Shown here one piece after another: positions 27,921-36,460 of a stretch of DNA of 64,000 nt (the stretch's first letter is position 1; each line of letters starts with the position of its first letter). The notes under the pieces are model-generated. The model worked only from the letters and a program-made list of their open reading frames with translations, searched no databases and was not told the origin of the DNA. Source of the DNA: Mangrovivirga halotolerans (GTDB lineage Bacteria; Bacteroidota; Bacteroidia; Cytophagales; Cyclobacteriaceae); assembly GCF_026241165.1 (NCBI RefSeq), contig NZ_JAPFQN010000003.1, positions 248,001 to 312,000 of the forward strand. The letters run 5' to 3'. The position numbers and the translations under genes are program-made.

Positions 27921-28112
27921 TCATTTAATCAAAATCTCTCTGGTTGGAATGTTAGTAAAGTTACAAACATGCAGGGCATGTTTTATGATGCGAGGGCTTT
28001 CAATCAGGATATTTCCTCATGGGATGTTAGTAATGGGATAAAATGTAATGAATTCGCAGTGGAAGCTCAAAATTGGTCTCTTCCGAAACCGAGTTTGACT
28101 TGTGAACAATGA
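27921..28112 (+). pseudogene. Remnant of a DUF285 (BspA-like surface repeat) gene
   Basis: An open stretch of 63 codons ending in TGA reads SFNQNLSGWNVSKVTNMQGM, then FNQDISSWDVSN, and ends LPKPSLTCEQ. FNQ(D/N)(I/L)S.W(D/N)VS.V..M..MF is the repeat of DUF285 surface lipoproteins. There is a stop 6 bases upstream in frame and no start before an internal Met, so only the C-terminal repeat and tail survive. The rest of the 27639-28436 gap holds the duplicated promoter (27601-27830), a terminator (28156-28190) and the sigma-gene leader; I see nothing else there. Confidence 0.75.
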
Positions 28113-28155
28113 TAAAAAGGTTATTTTGATAGGTTAAAAATATAATTTAAAGGTA

Positions 28156-28190
28156 AAAAAGGCTTCTCCTCGTGAGAAGCCTTTTTGTTT
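28156..28190 (+). terminator. Rho-independent terminator behind the DUF285 remnant
   Basis: AAAGGCTTCTC pairs with GAGAAGCCTTT around a 5-base loop and ends in TTTTTGTTTTT. It lies 44 bases past the stop of the remnant, showing that a functional transcription unit once ended here. Confidence 0.88.
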
Positions 28191-28436
28191 TTATACCTCA
28201 TGGGATTTAATTTTTTTAGAAAATAAAATATTATTGGCTCTTTTGATGATTTCTCTGATTTGAAACCTTTTAAGCCTTAGTGAATGATAATTAAGATAAG
28301 CTATCATTTAAGCTTTTTCATAATGGAGTTTATTGCATTTACACTCTTTTGGGTTTAATCTAATAAAAGGTTAATATCACTCAGGATAAATTTTTATTTT
28401 TATAATGATGTTTACTTTTATCAACCGTAGCCATTA

Positions 28437-28997
28437 ATGAATGACAAGGAAATTATTTCCGGGATCAAATCAGGTAATAAGACGCTTTTGAAAGAATTAT
28501 ACCTCGATAATAAGAATGATTTTGTCGGGTTTGCTCATAAATATAGTAGCGATGATATTTTGATTGAAGATGTATTTCAAGATGCAATCATCGTTTTATA
28601 TGAAAAGGCCATATCCGGAAAAATCGATTCACTTAAATGCTCTTTGAAGACATATTTGTTTAGCATTGGAAAGTATATGATTTTCGATAAAAACAGGAAG
28701 TCAGTAAAAGAAGTGCAATCTGATGATCTGGAATATGTGTTAGATAACCAGGATCATTATTTGATAGATGATCTTTCAACGGAAGAGGAACTGAGTCCAT
28801 ATCAGGAAATGTTATATAAACATTTTAAAAAGCTCGGTGAAAAATGCAGAAAAGTATTGCATGCTTTCTACTACAAAGGGCAGACGATTGAGGAGATAAT
28901 GAATGAGGAAGGCTATGAAAATAAAAATGTGGTAAAAAGCCAGAAATCAAGGTGCCTCAAAACATTAAAAGAAATGATAAGCAAATCCCATGATTAA
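28437..28997 (+). CDS. ECF-type RNA polymerase sigma factor
   Basis: A 186-residue sigma factor with region 2 at about residues 20-95 (IEDVFQDAIIVLYEKAI, LFSIGKYMIFDKNRK) and region 4 at about 120-180 (EKCRKVLHAFYYKGQTIEEIMNE, VVKSQKSRCLKTLKEMI). The next gene overlaps it by 8 bases and encodes a membrane protein, the arrangement of a sigma/anti-sigma pair. A broken copy of its 5' region lies 700 bases upstream. It probably directs transcription of the adjacent CHAT-module genes. Confidence 0.93.
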   Translation: MNDKEIISGIKSGNKTLLKELYLDNKNDFVGFAHKYSSDDILIEDVFQDAIIVLYEKAISGKIDSLKCSLKTYLFSIGKYMIFDKNRKSVKEVQSDDLEYVLDNQDHYLIDDLSTEEELSPYQEMLYKHFKKLGEKCRKVLHAFYYKGQTIEEIMNEEGYENKNVVKSQKSRCLKTLKEMISKSHD

Positions 28998-29709
28998 AGA
29001 AGAATTAATAGATCGTTACCTGGCTGGTGAGCTTAACAAAGAGGAAGAATCCGATTTTGAGAAAATGATGGATGATGATCCTTCTATTGCCAAAGAGGTT
29101 GAGTTTAGAAAAGAACTTAAACTAGCTTTAAAAAAGTCTGAAAGAATCCAAATTAAGGAAATGCTTTCTGATTCGGAAAAGCCTGAAGGTAAATCCATAA
29201 ATGTTAACTGGCCGATGTATTTAGCAGCTGCTTCAGTAGCCTTTATATTTATAACCGGATTGTGGTTTTTTGTGTTGAATGATAAGCCTGATCCAGATGA
29301 ACTTTATACTGCATATTATGCTCCATATGAAAATGTTGTTCAACCTATTGAACGCAGTGAATCGATAAAGAATCTCGAAACAGAGGCCTTTTTAGCCTAT
29401 GAGGAAGGTGATTATAACAGGGCGAGAGCGCTTTTTACTACACTGGAAAAAGAACGGAATGAGCCATATTTACAGCTATACCTGGGTGTCACATTGATGT
29501 CAACAGATGATCATCCCCTGGCCATTGATTATTTTATTAAATATATACAATCTGATGGTAAATTAAAGGATAGGGCTATGTGGTATCTTTCTCTTGCCTA
29601 TCTGAAGACAGGGGAGACAGAAAAAACCGTCAGGACGCTGGAAGATCTAATAGAATTGGATGGTTATAATAGATATAAAGCTGAAGAATTGCTTTCTAAG
29701 ATTGATTGA
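28990..29709 (+). CDS. Membrane TPR protein, probable anti-sigma factor
   Basis: A 239-residue protein. The cytosolic N terminus (MIKEELIDRYLAGELNKEEE, then MDDDPSIAKEVEFRKEL) has the short helical layout of Bacteroidota anti-sigma domains. One membrane helix spans about 74-96. The outer part (about 100-239) holds TPR-like repeats (AFLAYEEGDYNRARALFTTL, PLAIDYFIKYIQ, AMWYLSLAYLKTGETEKTV). It overlaps the sigma gene by 8 bases. The inference is that it holds the sigma factor at the membrane and responds to a periplasmic partner, plausibly the TPR-CHAT protein encoded convergently. Its 3' end overlaps that gene by 14 bases. Confidence 0.82.
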   Translation: MIKEELIDRYLAGELNKEEESDFEKMMDDDPSIAKEVEFRKELKLALKKSERIQIKEMLSDSEKPEGKSINVNWPMYLAAASVAFIFITGLWFFVLNDKPDPDELYTAYYAPYENVVQPIERSESIKNLETEAFLAYEEGDYNRARALFTTLEKERNEPYLQLYLGVTLMSTDDHPLAIDYFIKYIQSDGKLKDRAMWYLSLAYLKTGETEKTVRTLEDLIELDGYNRYKAEELLSKID

Positions 29710-32521
29710 ATCTTTTTTTTGCGATATAAGAAAGAAATATAAGAAAGATTGTTGCAGCAAAAATATAAGCATACCATGGTACTTTGTCTGTTATTTCTTT
29801 TTGATTTCCTGAGGATACAAAAGCAGCCCAGTAATAGGGATGTTTTAAGGCTGGGTCGGATGTAGAGTCGAGGTACCTTAATTTAGCATTTCTCAAAGCA
29901 AGATCTTTAGTTTTTCCATCTTCGAGTTCTTCGTAAAAATATTCCATTATTTTCGAAGTTGACCTGTCATTAATTTTCCATAGAGAATTTACCAGGGACC
30001 GTACTCCGGCATAATAAAAGCCTTTAGAAAGACTAATCATTCCTTCGCCTTTTTCCAATTTACCAATTCCGGTCTGACAAGCGCTAAGTGTAGCCATTTC
30101 GACTTCGAGGTTCATATTATAAAGGTCTTTTATGAAAAGGGTGTTTTCACTACTATCATTTTTACTAAATGCCAGATAACTATAATCCGGATATATATCA
30201 TTTGCTGATGCATGAGTAGCAAAATGTATAATCTGATAATTATTTACATTGGAGTAGAAATTTGGTAGATCTGCATCGTTACCTGTATAAAGAGTTGTCG
30301 GAAAGAATTGGCTTATCTTTTCTATCTCTTCTTCATTATAAATTAATGGTACGAATCCATCCATCTCGTATTTAAATGAAGGTGCGAAAGCCAATATCTT
30401 ATTATCTTTTTTATTCAGGTTGGTTTTTTTAAGGGTATACAATGAAGTAGCAGAATTCGAATAACTAACACTGTGATTATTTAATAAAATGCCATAATCG
30501 TTCTTTTTTAACACTTCAAAGGGTATATAATTTAAAATCCCATCCCTTACTATTATCAATCTGTCTTTATTGATTTTCTCTGGCAAAAGAAGCTGGCTGA
30601 TTTCTTCAATTAATTTTGTTTCATAAGAAGTTAAGCCTTCAGAAGATGGAGAGGTTAAATATGAATACAACTCTTTTACTTTTTGGGTAAAATCTTTATT
30701 AAGCACAGTTTTATCAAAATCAACAGCTTTTTTATTAATGGTGAATCTAAAAATATGATCTTCGGTAAGAACAAAATAGATCATTTCTGAATCTTCATCT
30801 AATAATTCCTTTTGGACCTTTTCAATATTTATCACCGAAGTATTAAATTTTAAATCATAATAGCGAGGATAATGATTTCTTAAACTATCCAGATAATCAT
30901 AGTATTTCAGCTTAACTTCATTTAATTGAGAGTTAATTAGGGAAATTTTCTTTTCTGATCTTTCTTCAAATAGATTTTTTTCCAGAGTTAATATTTCCTG
31001 TCTGTAAATTGATTCTTTATTGATCACTTTTTCAGGAACCTGAGAATATCTTATTGCCCGGGTTTGTCTGATTGCATCGAGCAATATGAGATCTTTACTT
31101 TTTTCTGAAGCTGTAAAAGCCAGATCCAGATAAGAGTTATCTTTTTCATTGTTGTATCCTGAATATCCCAATTCGATAATTGCATGAAATATTGGTAAGG
31201 CATGATTAACCAGGTATTGTTTGTCAACTTTATTGTCGAACTCTTTTTTTAACAGATCAAATGTTTCAAAGATAATTTCTGCTGTTTCCCTGGCTTGTCT
31301 GAGTGATTTCTGGTCATTGTTGTTTATATAATTAGAGAAAAGCAGTCGTGTTCTGACTTCTAAAAGCTCGAGATATAGCCGTTTGCTATATACATTACCC
31401 GGGTTAGGTAAGGAATTGTTATTATTTGAATTTATGGTAATAGTCTTTAATGCCTCATTGATTGACTCAAGTCCATTTGCGGTCTCATATCTTTTTAAGT
31501 GATATTTGGCTATTTTCAAATGAATTAATGAAATATCCTGATGATTCTTCCCATCGTGATATTGGATGTATTTGCTTAATGCTTCTTTATAGAAATCTAA
31601 TGCTTTTTTATCCTGATTGAGTTCAGCATAAATATCACCATATATCATTAAAATTTTCTTGTAAAAAGGATCCTTGTCAATTAAGATTTTTTCACTTTGT
31701 TGTAAATAATCAAGTGCCTTTTGAAATTTTTTTTGTTTTAAATAATTATCAGCAGTTTTGTCATAGGCTGTTATAAGGTTATTCTTAAACATCTTTTTAT
31801 CCCGGTAGATGTTTTTATATATTGAAATGACTTCATCAAATAAATTATTTGCCTGGTCAAATTTCCCCATTTCAACATAAAGCTGGGCAATTAGTAATTT
31901 GGTGGCTGCAATAGAAACTTCTTCATTTTTCACTATTTCAGGGTTATTCTGAATCAGCATTATTGCTTTTTTGTAATACTGATCAGATAATTCGTATTTC
32001 CCGGTGTTTTTATAGATCGATGCCAGAAAATTGCATGTACTCAATAGTGTCTCTCCTGACTGTCTATTCAGACTATCTGATTTTTGGTTGGAAATGTCAT
32101 CATATAGTTTTTGGAAAGAAAGTTTCGATTTTTCATACTCTTTGATCTTATAGTAATAATTGCCTTCATTTAAAAGCTGATTTTGTCGATAGATTTTTAA
32201 GTCAGTAGTTAAGGAATCCGGATTAGCAGAATTTAGCAGTCCTCTATTAATGTTTAAATAAATGAAGTATCGTTCAAGTTGATAGTGATAACCTGATGTG
32301 AAGATTAAATATTCTAAAATCTGCATTTGGGTTTCAATATCACCTGCCTCCTGAGCAATTTCAAGAGCTGTCAAAAAATAATGTGTAGCACTGTCATAAT
32401 CTGTATATATGTAATTATAACCTTTATAAAAATTAGTGCGAACCTTTTCATCGGTGGTTTGAGAAAGGACCACATTTGAAAAAAAAGAAAGATAAAGAAT
32501 AAAGAAAAAAACCTTTTTCAT
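29696..32521 (-). CDS. Exported TPR-CHAT protease with C-terminal membrane anchor
   Basis: A 941-residue protein: signal peptide (FFFILYLSFFSNVVLSQ), about eight or more TPR-type helix pairs (about 25-460), a helical linker, and a CHAT caspase-like domain (about 600-895) with catalytic His770 (IIHFATHASAND) and Cys815 (ATLSACQTGIGK). A membrane helix near 912-932 (YAYIFAATIFLIFLSYIA) is followed by a basic tail KKRFNQS. Thus the TPR and protease domains should face the periplasm. CHAT peptidases cut protein partners after regulated activation. The gene converges on the sigma/anti-sigma pair and follows the lipoprotein gene, from which it is separated by 51 bases and a hairpin. Confidence 0.92.
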   Translation of the reverse strand: MKKVFFFILYLSFFSNVVLSQTTDEKVRTNFYKGYNYIYTDYDSATHYFLTALEIAQEAGDIETQMQILEYLIFTSGYHYQLERYFIYLNINRGLLNSANPDSLTTDLKIYRQNQLLNEGNYYYKIKEYEKSKLSFQKLYDDISNQKSDSLNRQSGETLLSTCNFLASIYKNTGKYELSDQYYKKAIMLIQNNPEIVKNEEVSIAATKLLIAQLYVEMGKFDQANNLFDEVISIYKNIYRDKKMFKNNLITAYDKTADNYLKQKKFQKALDYLQQSEKILIDKDPFYKKILMIYGDIYAELNQDKKALDFYKEALSKYIQYHDGKNHQDISLIHLKIAKYHLKRYETANGLESINEALKTITINSNNNNSLPNPGNVYSKRLYLELLEVRTRLLFSNYINNNDQKSLRQARETAEIIFETFDLLKKEFDNKVDKQYLVNHALPIFHAIIELGYSGYNNEKDNSYLDLAFTASEKSKDLILLDAIRQTRAIRYSQVPEKVINKESIYRQEILTLEKNLFEERSEKKISLINSQLNEVKLKYYDYLDSLRNHYPRYYDLKFNTSVINIEKVQKELLDEDSEMIYFVLTEDHIFRFTINKKAVDFDKTVLNKDFTQKVKELYSYLTSPSSEGLTSYETKLIEEISQLLLPEKINKDRLIIVRDGILNYIPFEVLKKNDYGILLNNHSVSYSNSATSLYTLKKTNLNKKDNKILAFAPSFKYEMDGFVPLIYNEEEIEKISQFFPTTLYTGNDADLPNFYSNVNNYQIIHFATHASANDIYPDYSYLAFSKNDSSENTLFIKDLYNMNLEVEMATLSACQTGIGKLEKGEGMISLSKGFYYAGVRSLVNSLWKINDRSTSKIMEYFYEELEDGKTKDLALRNAKLRYLDSTSDPALKHPYYWAAFVSSGNQKEITDKVPWYAYIFAATIFLIFLSYIAKKRFNQS

Positions 32522-32525
32522 GAAG

Positions 32526-32549
32526 AAAAGCCCTTATGAAAATAAGGGC
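32526..32549 (-). terminator. Hairpin with T run in the leader of the CHAT gene
   Basis: On the minus strand GCCCTTAT pairs with ATAAGGGC (32530-32549) around a 4-base loop, followed directly by TTTTCTTC and the CHAT start codon. It could end transcripts of the upstream lipoprotein gene, act as an attenuator, or cover the CHAT ribosome-binding region. Confidence 0.65.
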
Positions 32550-32572
32550 AAATGAATTAATAATTGACAAAA

Positions 32573-33208
32573 TTAATTAACAATAACAGGAATTTCGTAG
32601 GTTATTTCACCATCGGCAGGTTCAAAATACTTGGTTATTCTTAAAGTGAATTCCCCTACAGTACCACTTTCGTAAACATAATTAATCCGGTATGGTTCTT
32701 CAGACTCATATACATCAGTTACCTCACCTATAGATTCATTGTCATTATTTACGATGGAAAAGCTGATTTCACCCTGTTCTTCAGTCGCACTAAAAACATG
32801 TTCAATAAGCACATCAATCGGGCAATTTCCGTATTCACATGGGTTTGGTTTTGGTGGAGGAGGCAGAGGATCGATCTTTATTGCTACATAATCGAGATAA
32901 TTTTCATTTAAAGCAATTGCTTCCTGTACTGCTTCCAACTGAGGGACAGCATTTTCATTCCCATTTTCAATTTCTTCCAGTAATTGAGCTTCTTTTTCCC
33001 GAAGTCTGTACAATTCGTTGTTAAGATATTGCTCATGAATAAACCACTCAAAAGTTTCTGGGGCTTCCCTTTTAACCAGGTTTTCTGATGCACCCGTTGC
33101 ACTTTTCAGATTAAGACCTGGTGTTATAGAATCAATGGTTTCTGTGTTTGAGCATGCTACAATCAATATTAATAGCATCGCTTTAGATAGTAAGATTAAA
33201 TTTTTCAT
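32573..33208 (-). CDS. Lipoprotein of the CHAT module, unknown function
   Basis: A 211-residue protein with a lipoprotein signal (AMLLILIVACSNTE). A Glu-rich helical segment (about 50-100) with a Pro-rich hinge (PLPPPPKPNPCEYGNCP, one Cys pair) leads to a beta domain (about 125-211) with features of pre-peptidase C-terminal or CARDB-like sandwich domains (GEISFSIVNNDNESIGE, GTVGEFTLRIT). It lies directly upstream of the CHAT gene on the same strand and may be its regulator, substrate or surface adaptor. The role is inferred from position only. Confidence 0.75.
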   Translation of the reverse strand: MKNLILLSKAMLLILIVACSNTETIDSITPGLNLKSATGASENLVKREAPETFEWFIHEQYLNNELYRLREKEAQLLEEIENGNENAVPQLEAVQEAIALNENYLDYVAIKIDPLPPPPKPNPCEYGNCPIDVLIEHVFSATEEQGEISFSIVNNDNESIGEVTDVYESEEPYRINYVYESGTVGEFTLRITKYFEPADGEITYEIPVIVN

Positions 33209-33240
33209 GGTTTCTTTATCTTTTACCCTTTAATGGTTGA

Positions 33241-33257
33241 AGATTTAAATGGTTAAC
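33241..33257 (-). promoter_or_regulatory. GTTAACC-type candidate ECF promoter element upstream of the lipoprotein/CHAT genes
   Basis: On the minus strand GTTAACCATTTAAATCT lies 43 bases before the lipoprotein start, like the element found 48 bases before the DUF4412 gene. No TAnnTTTG box is seen in this gap, which fits use of an alternative sigma factor. The claim rests on two matching sites. Confidence 0.35.
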
Positions 33258-33357
33258 AGATTGATTGAGAAAAATGTATTACTATCGATATATGGGTGAC
33301 ACAATATATGAAAAACAGAACCGTTTTACAGAAATGTGTTATAAAATATTAGAAAAA

Positions 33358-33906
33358 TTATAAAAAAGATGTGTTTTGCTCATTGAATAATGATATTTGT
33401 TGATCAGTAATAATCCCTTCCAATTTTAACAGCTCTTTTTTTACTTGTAATCCACCTGCGTATCCGACAAGTTCACCATTTTTACCAATTACACGATGAC
33501 AAGGGACAATTATTGAGATTGCATTAGCACCATTAGCCGTTCCGACTGCTCTAATTGAACCGGGATTTTTTAATTGATCCGCGAGATTAGAATAAGTTAT
33601 TATTTTGCCGTAAGGAATATTCAGTAATTGTTTCCAGACAGATTTTTGGAAATCTGTGCCTGCATATATGATAGGGATATCAAATGCTCTTCTTTTACCA
33701 GTGAAGTATTCGTTTAGTTGAGAAATGGTATTTTCAATTATTTCAGAATTTCCTTCTTTAAATTCTGCATTAAAATAATTTTTAATTCTTTTATCAATTG
33801 CATTTCTCATTCTTCGGTATTTCCAATCAAGAAGACACAATTGATTACTATATGAACCAATTAAAAGTTGACCTGCAGGAGATTCATATGTACGAATGGT
33901 TATCAT
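33358..33906 (-). CDS. ogt: Methylated-DNA--protein-cysteine methyltransferase
   Basis: A 182-residue DNA repair protein that moves alkyl groups from O6-alkylguanine to its own Cys. The active-site segment is IIVPCHRVIGKNGELVGYAGG; the helix-turn-helix with the Arg finger lies before it (NPGSIRAVGTANGAN). An N-terminal Ogt-type ribonuclease-like domain is present, without an Ada regulatory domain. It is a single gene on the minus strand. Confidence 0.94.
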   Translation of the reverse strand: MITIRTYESPAGQLLIGSYSNQLCLLDWKYRRMRNAIDKRIKNYFNAEFKEGNSEIIENTISQLNEYFTGKRRAFDIPIIYAGTDFQKSVWKQLLNIPYGKIITYSNLADQLKNPGSIRAVGTANGANAISIIVPCHRVIGKNGELVGYAGGLQVKKELLKLEGIITDQQISLFNEQNTSFL

Positions 33907-33960
33907 TATATGATATTCATTAGGAGCTATTAATTAAATATAATTAGAATAAAAATTGAA

Positions 33961-33993
33961 TAAAAAAAGGGGATAGAAAAATCTATCCCCTTA
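33961..33993 (-). terminator. Rho-independent terminator
   Basis: On the minus strand AAGGGGATAG pairs with CTATCCCCTT (33968-33992), followed by a run of T. It lies about 20 bases past the stop of the lipocalin-like lipoprotein gene. Confidence 0.87.
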
Positions 33994-34012
33994 TCTATTT
34001 TCTTTATAAAAA

Positions 34013-34585
34013 TTATGCAGGATTTTTAGTCAAATATAATGTGAGGTCAACAACAGTTCTTGCAGTTGATCCGTCTCCTAAAAAATCACCTTCATTTTCC
34101 ATAGATGTCTGTATTATAAATTCGGTTTCTGTCAATTTATTAATAGTACCCTCTGTTTCAGAGCCATCCAGACTTGTGAAAATTATTTTATTTCCTTCAA
34201 TTCTCCACTCATTGAGTAAGCCTTCAAAAGAAGTAAATGTTTCATCAGATGTATCCATTGTTATACCTGCCACTTTAGTTGTTAGAGTTAATGTATACGA
34301 TCCGGTAGCTGAACAGGTATTCGGATCAGTCTGGTCATCAAAAGTAATGAACATGGTACTTTCTTTTAATTCACCAGTTACATCAGCAAATTTGCTTTCT
34401 ACAGTTTGTCCTGATTCAGCATCTACAGTAGAAATATATAATTCACTTGCATAGTCTAAATCTTGTAATTTCCATTCACCAGGAGCAGCTTCAGGTTGAA
34501 TAGTAGCACCTGCTTCATCATCAGAACATGATGAAAAAATGATTAGCGAAAGAAAAAATACTGGTAATAATTTTGAAAGATTCAT
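34013..34585 (-). CDS. Lipocalin-like lipoprotein
   Basis: A 190-residue protein with a lipoprotein signal (LPVFFLSLIIFSSCSDDE). The mature part begins EAAPGEWKLQDLDY, the usual opening of Bacteroidota lipocalin-like proteins (GxWxL), and continues with beta strands typical of that fold (CSATGSYTLTLTTK, NEWRIEGNKIIFTSLDGSETEGTI). Function unknown; probably small-molecule binding at the outer membrane. Single gene with its own terminator. Confidence 0.8.
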   Translation of the reverse strand: MNLSKLLPVFFLSLIIFSSCSDDEAGATIQPEAAPGEWKLQDLDYASELYISTVDAESGQTVESKFADVTGELKESTMFITFDDQTDPNTCSATGSYTLTLTTKVAGITMDTSDETFTSFEGLLNEWRIEGNKIIFTSLDGSETEGTINKLTETEFIIQTSMENEGDFLGDGSTARTVVDLTLYLTKNPA

Positions 34586-34769
34586 AGTTTTATTGTTTTG
34601 AATAAAAAATTAAATACTTATTAAAAAAGTCTGGATCTTTATTTAGATAGCTAGTAATCTATAATGAAATGGGAATAAAAGAATGTTTTTTTTATGAATA
34701 CTTTAATCAAGAGGTAATTTTCTTATAAAATTATTATGTTGACTTCGAAAAATAATATTTGAAAATGGA

Positions 34770-35618
34770 TTAAGTTATTCGGAATCTGCCATTTAGAATG
34801 TCCTGATTTAAAAGGTGCGCAACAGCAAAGTATAAATCCCTGTCAAATTCAAACAACTCTAAAGGCTTCTCAAAAAATATTTCTATAGAAACAGCAAAAA
34901 ATTCGTGATAATTAGTTGATGCATATCCTCTAAACAGGTGTGAGTCTATTTTTTTTAACAATGCCATTTCGCGTAATGCTATGTATTTAAATCTCCTTAT
35001 AGCCTCTTCAGGTATATAATTATATTCCTTGTTTACAATTTTATTTTCAAACTTTAATGCATGAGCCATTTCGTGGATTCCCAAATTAATACCATCAGTA
35101 TGATTCATGTATCCTTCCACAAAATTTTTCCAGGAAAGGACTATAAGCCCTCTTAAATTGACTTCTCCTTTGTGGTAATTACCCGTGATAGTTGAATAAT
35201 AATTATCGGGGTAAATAAGTATTCGCGAAAAATGTTTAAAATAAACAGATGGATAACCGAATGATATCTGAATAGCCGAGGCAGCGATTAAAACCTTCAT
35301 TTCCTCACTAACTTCTGATAATCCACCTCGTGGAATAAATTGTTTAAGTGTTATAAACCGTTGAACTCTTCGCCTGAATTCTTCTTTTAGTCTTTCGTCT
35401 GGTAAGTCGTTGTAGTATTTAAAATACTTCTCTAAAATTGCTAGTCTGTTTTCCGGTAGTTTGAAAAATAATAGAAATAGATTTATTAATGGAGGAAAAA
35501 AGTAAATTAGAATGGATCTGATAACACTAAAGATCATAGCAAACAACAAGATTACCGGTACAACAATAAAAATTACTACCAGTAGGGCTATAATAATAAA
35601 TTCAAAAGTATCTGACAT
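34770..35618 (-). CDS. M90-type (MtfA-like) zinc metallopeptidase with N-terminal membrane segments
   Basis: A 282-residue protein. Two hydrophobic segments occupy residues 7-55, then an M90 domain with the zinc site GIHEMAHALKFE (HExxH) and YASTNYHEFFAVSIEIFFEKP, where the third ligand is expected. MtfA of enterobacteria is a soluble peptidase linked to glucose-transport regulation; the membrane anchor differs from that. The substrate is unknown. A possible -7 box (TATTTTTG) lies at 35660-35667 on the minus strand. Confidence 0.88.
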   Translation of the reverse strand: MSDTFEFIIIALLVVIFIVVPVILLFAMIFSVIRSILIYFFPPLINLFLLFFKLPENRLAILEKYFKYYNDLPDERLKEEFRRRVQRFITLKQFIPRGGLSEVSEEMKVLIAASAIQISFGYPSVYFKHFSRILIYPDNYYSTITGNYHKGEVNLRGLIVLSWKNFVEGYMNHTDGINLGIHEMAHALKFENKIVNKEYNYIPEEAIRRFKYIALREMALLKKIDSHLFRGYASTNYHEFFAVSIEIFFEKPLELFEFDRDLYFAVAHLLNQDILNGRFRIT

Positions 35619-35691
35619 TAATAAATAAATCCCTGTTTGAAAAAATATTATACAAGTCTCAAAAATAAATTTATTGGCATAAAAAAAACCT

Positions 35692-36441
35692 TTAAAGCTC
35701 TTCTTTTAATGAATTAATTTTATCCGGTACTGATCCTTTTTCAAAAATACTTATAAGATTAAATATCAGTTTAAGGGCAAAGCCTGAGGGTGATATGAGC
35801 TTAATTTTATCTGATACTTTTCGATCCCTTTCTTCTATCAGGTTTGGAATGGCAGGTTCTTTATTGTCTGCCAAAAGAACGGCAAATTCCCAGGCCCCGT
35901 CTCTTGCCAACTCCATACTAAAGTCTACTAACAGATCGTCTGCAGTGCCTGTTTTTTGAAGGATAAATCTTAAAGGTGGCCATATGGTTGTCAGATTATG
36001 CTGAACTTCATGAACCATGTCTGATAAGATTTCATTGATACGATCGAAATCATTTTTTAGCTCATGGATATTTGTTTTTCTGGTCGTTTCATAGGCTGCT
36101 ATACCAAGATCAAGATTAATATGGGCATTTATACCAGAAAGGATATGCTGTAAAACAGTTATAGAATTGTCGTTTGTTAATTCAAAACTACGTTTCCACG
36201 AATGTGTTACCTGATTGCCATCTGCATAGTTTTTATATGCATCAATATATCGCTTTGCAAAAATGACATCAAGGGTCTCCATCATCTCTCCGTTATCGAA
36301 AAAGTTATTTCGAATACCTTCCTTTACCCTGACCGTAACTTTTTTATATAGCACAGCAAAATAGCCTGAGGTAGATGACTTTTTCAGACAATCAATAATG
36401 ATCTCATCAAGTTCTTTAATTACCTCATCTATTGTGGTCAT
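35692..36441 (-). CDS. DUF5995 family protein
   Basis: A 249-residue cytosolic protein matching the DUF5995 pattern: GYFAVLYKKVTVRVKEGI, METLDVIFAKRYIDAY, and the hallmark ITVLQHILSGINAHINLDLG followed by LKNDFDRINEIL. The two His in QHILSGINAH suggest a metal or catalytic site, but no activity is known for the family. It lies 20 bases past the start-side of the lipoprotein gene and continues the minus-strand run (37695 to 35692), perhaps one operon. Confidence 0.85.
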   Translation of the reverse strand: MTTIDEVIKELDEIIIDCLKKSSTSGYFAVLYKKVTVRVKEGIRNNFFDNGEMMETLDVIFAKRYIDAYKNYADGNQVTHSWKRSFELTNDNSITVLQHILSGINAHINLDLGIAAYETTRKTNIHELKNDFDRINEILSDMVHEVQHNLTTIWPPLRFILQKTGTADDLLVDFSMELARDGAWEFAVLLADNKEPAIPNLIEERDRKVSDKIKLISPSGFALKLIFNLISIFEKGSVPDKINSLKEEL

Positions 36442-36460
36442 ACTGTAAATTTAAAAAGAT

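Noticed and set aside
13205-32521. Functional pair of the gasdermin-like protein with the TPR-CHAT protease, as in protease-activated pores
   Set aside because: The genes are about 16 kb apart and the CHAT domain is predicted outside the cytoplasm, whereas the gasdermin-like protein has no signal peptide. They are unlikely to meet.
29696-32521. TPR-CHAT as part of a type III-E CRISPR (Craspase) system
   Set aside because: No gRAMP effector, Csx30 or CRISPR array is present, and the signal peptide and membrane anchor do not fit a cytosolic effector partner.
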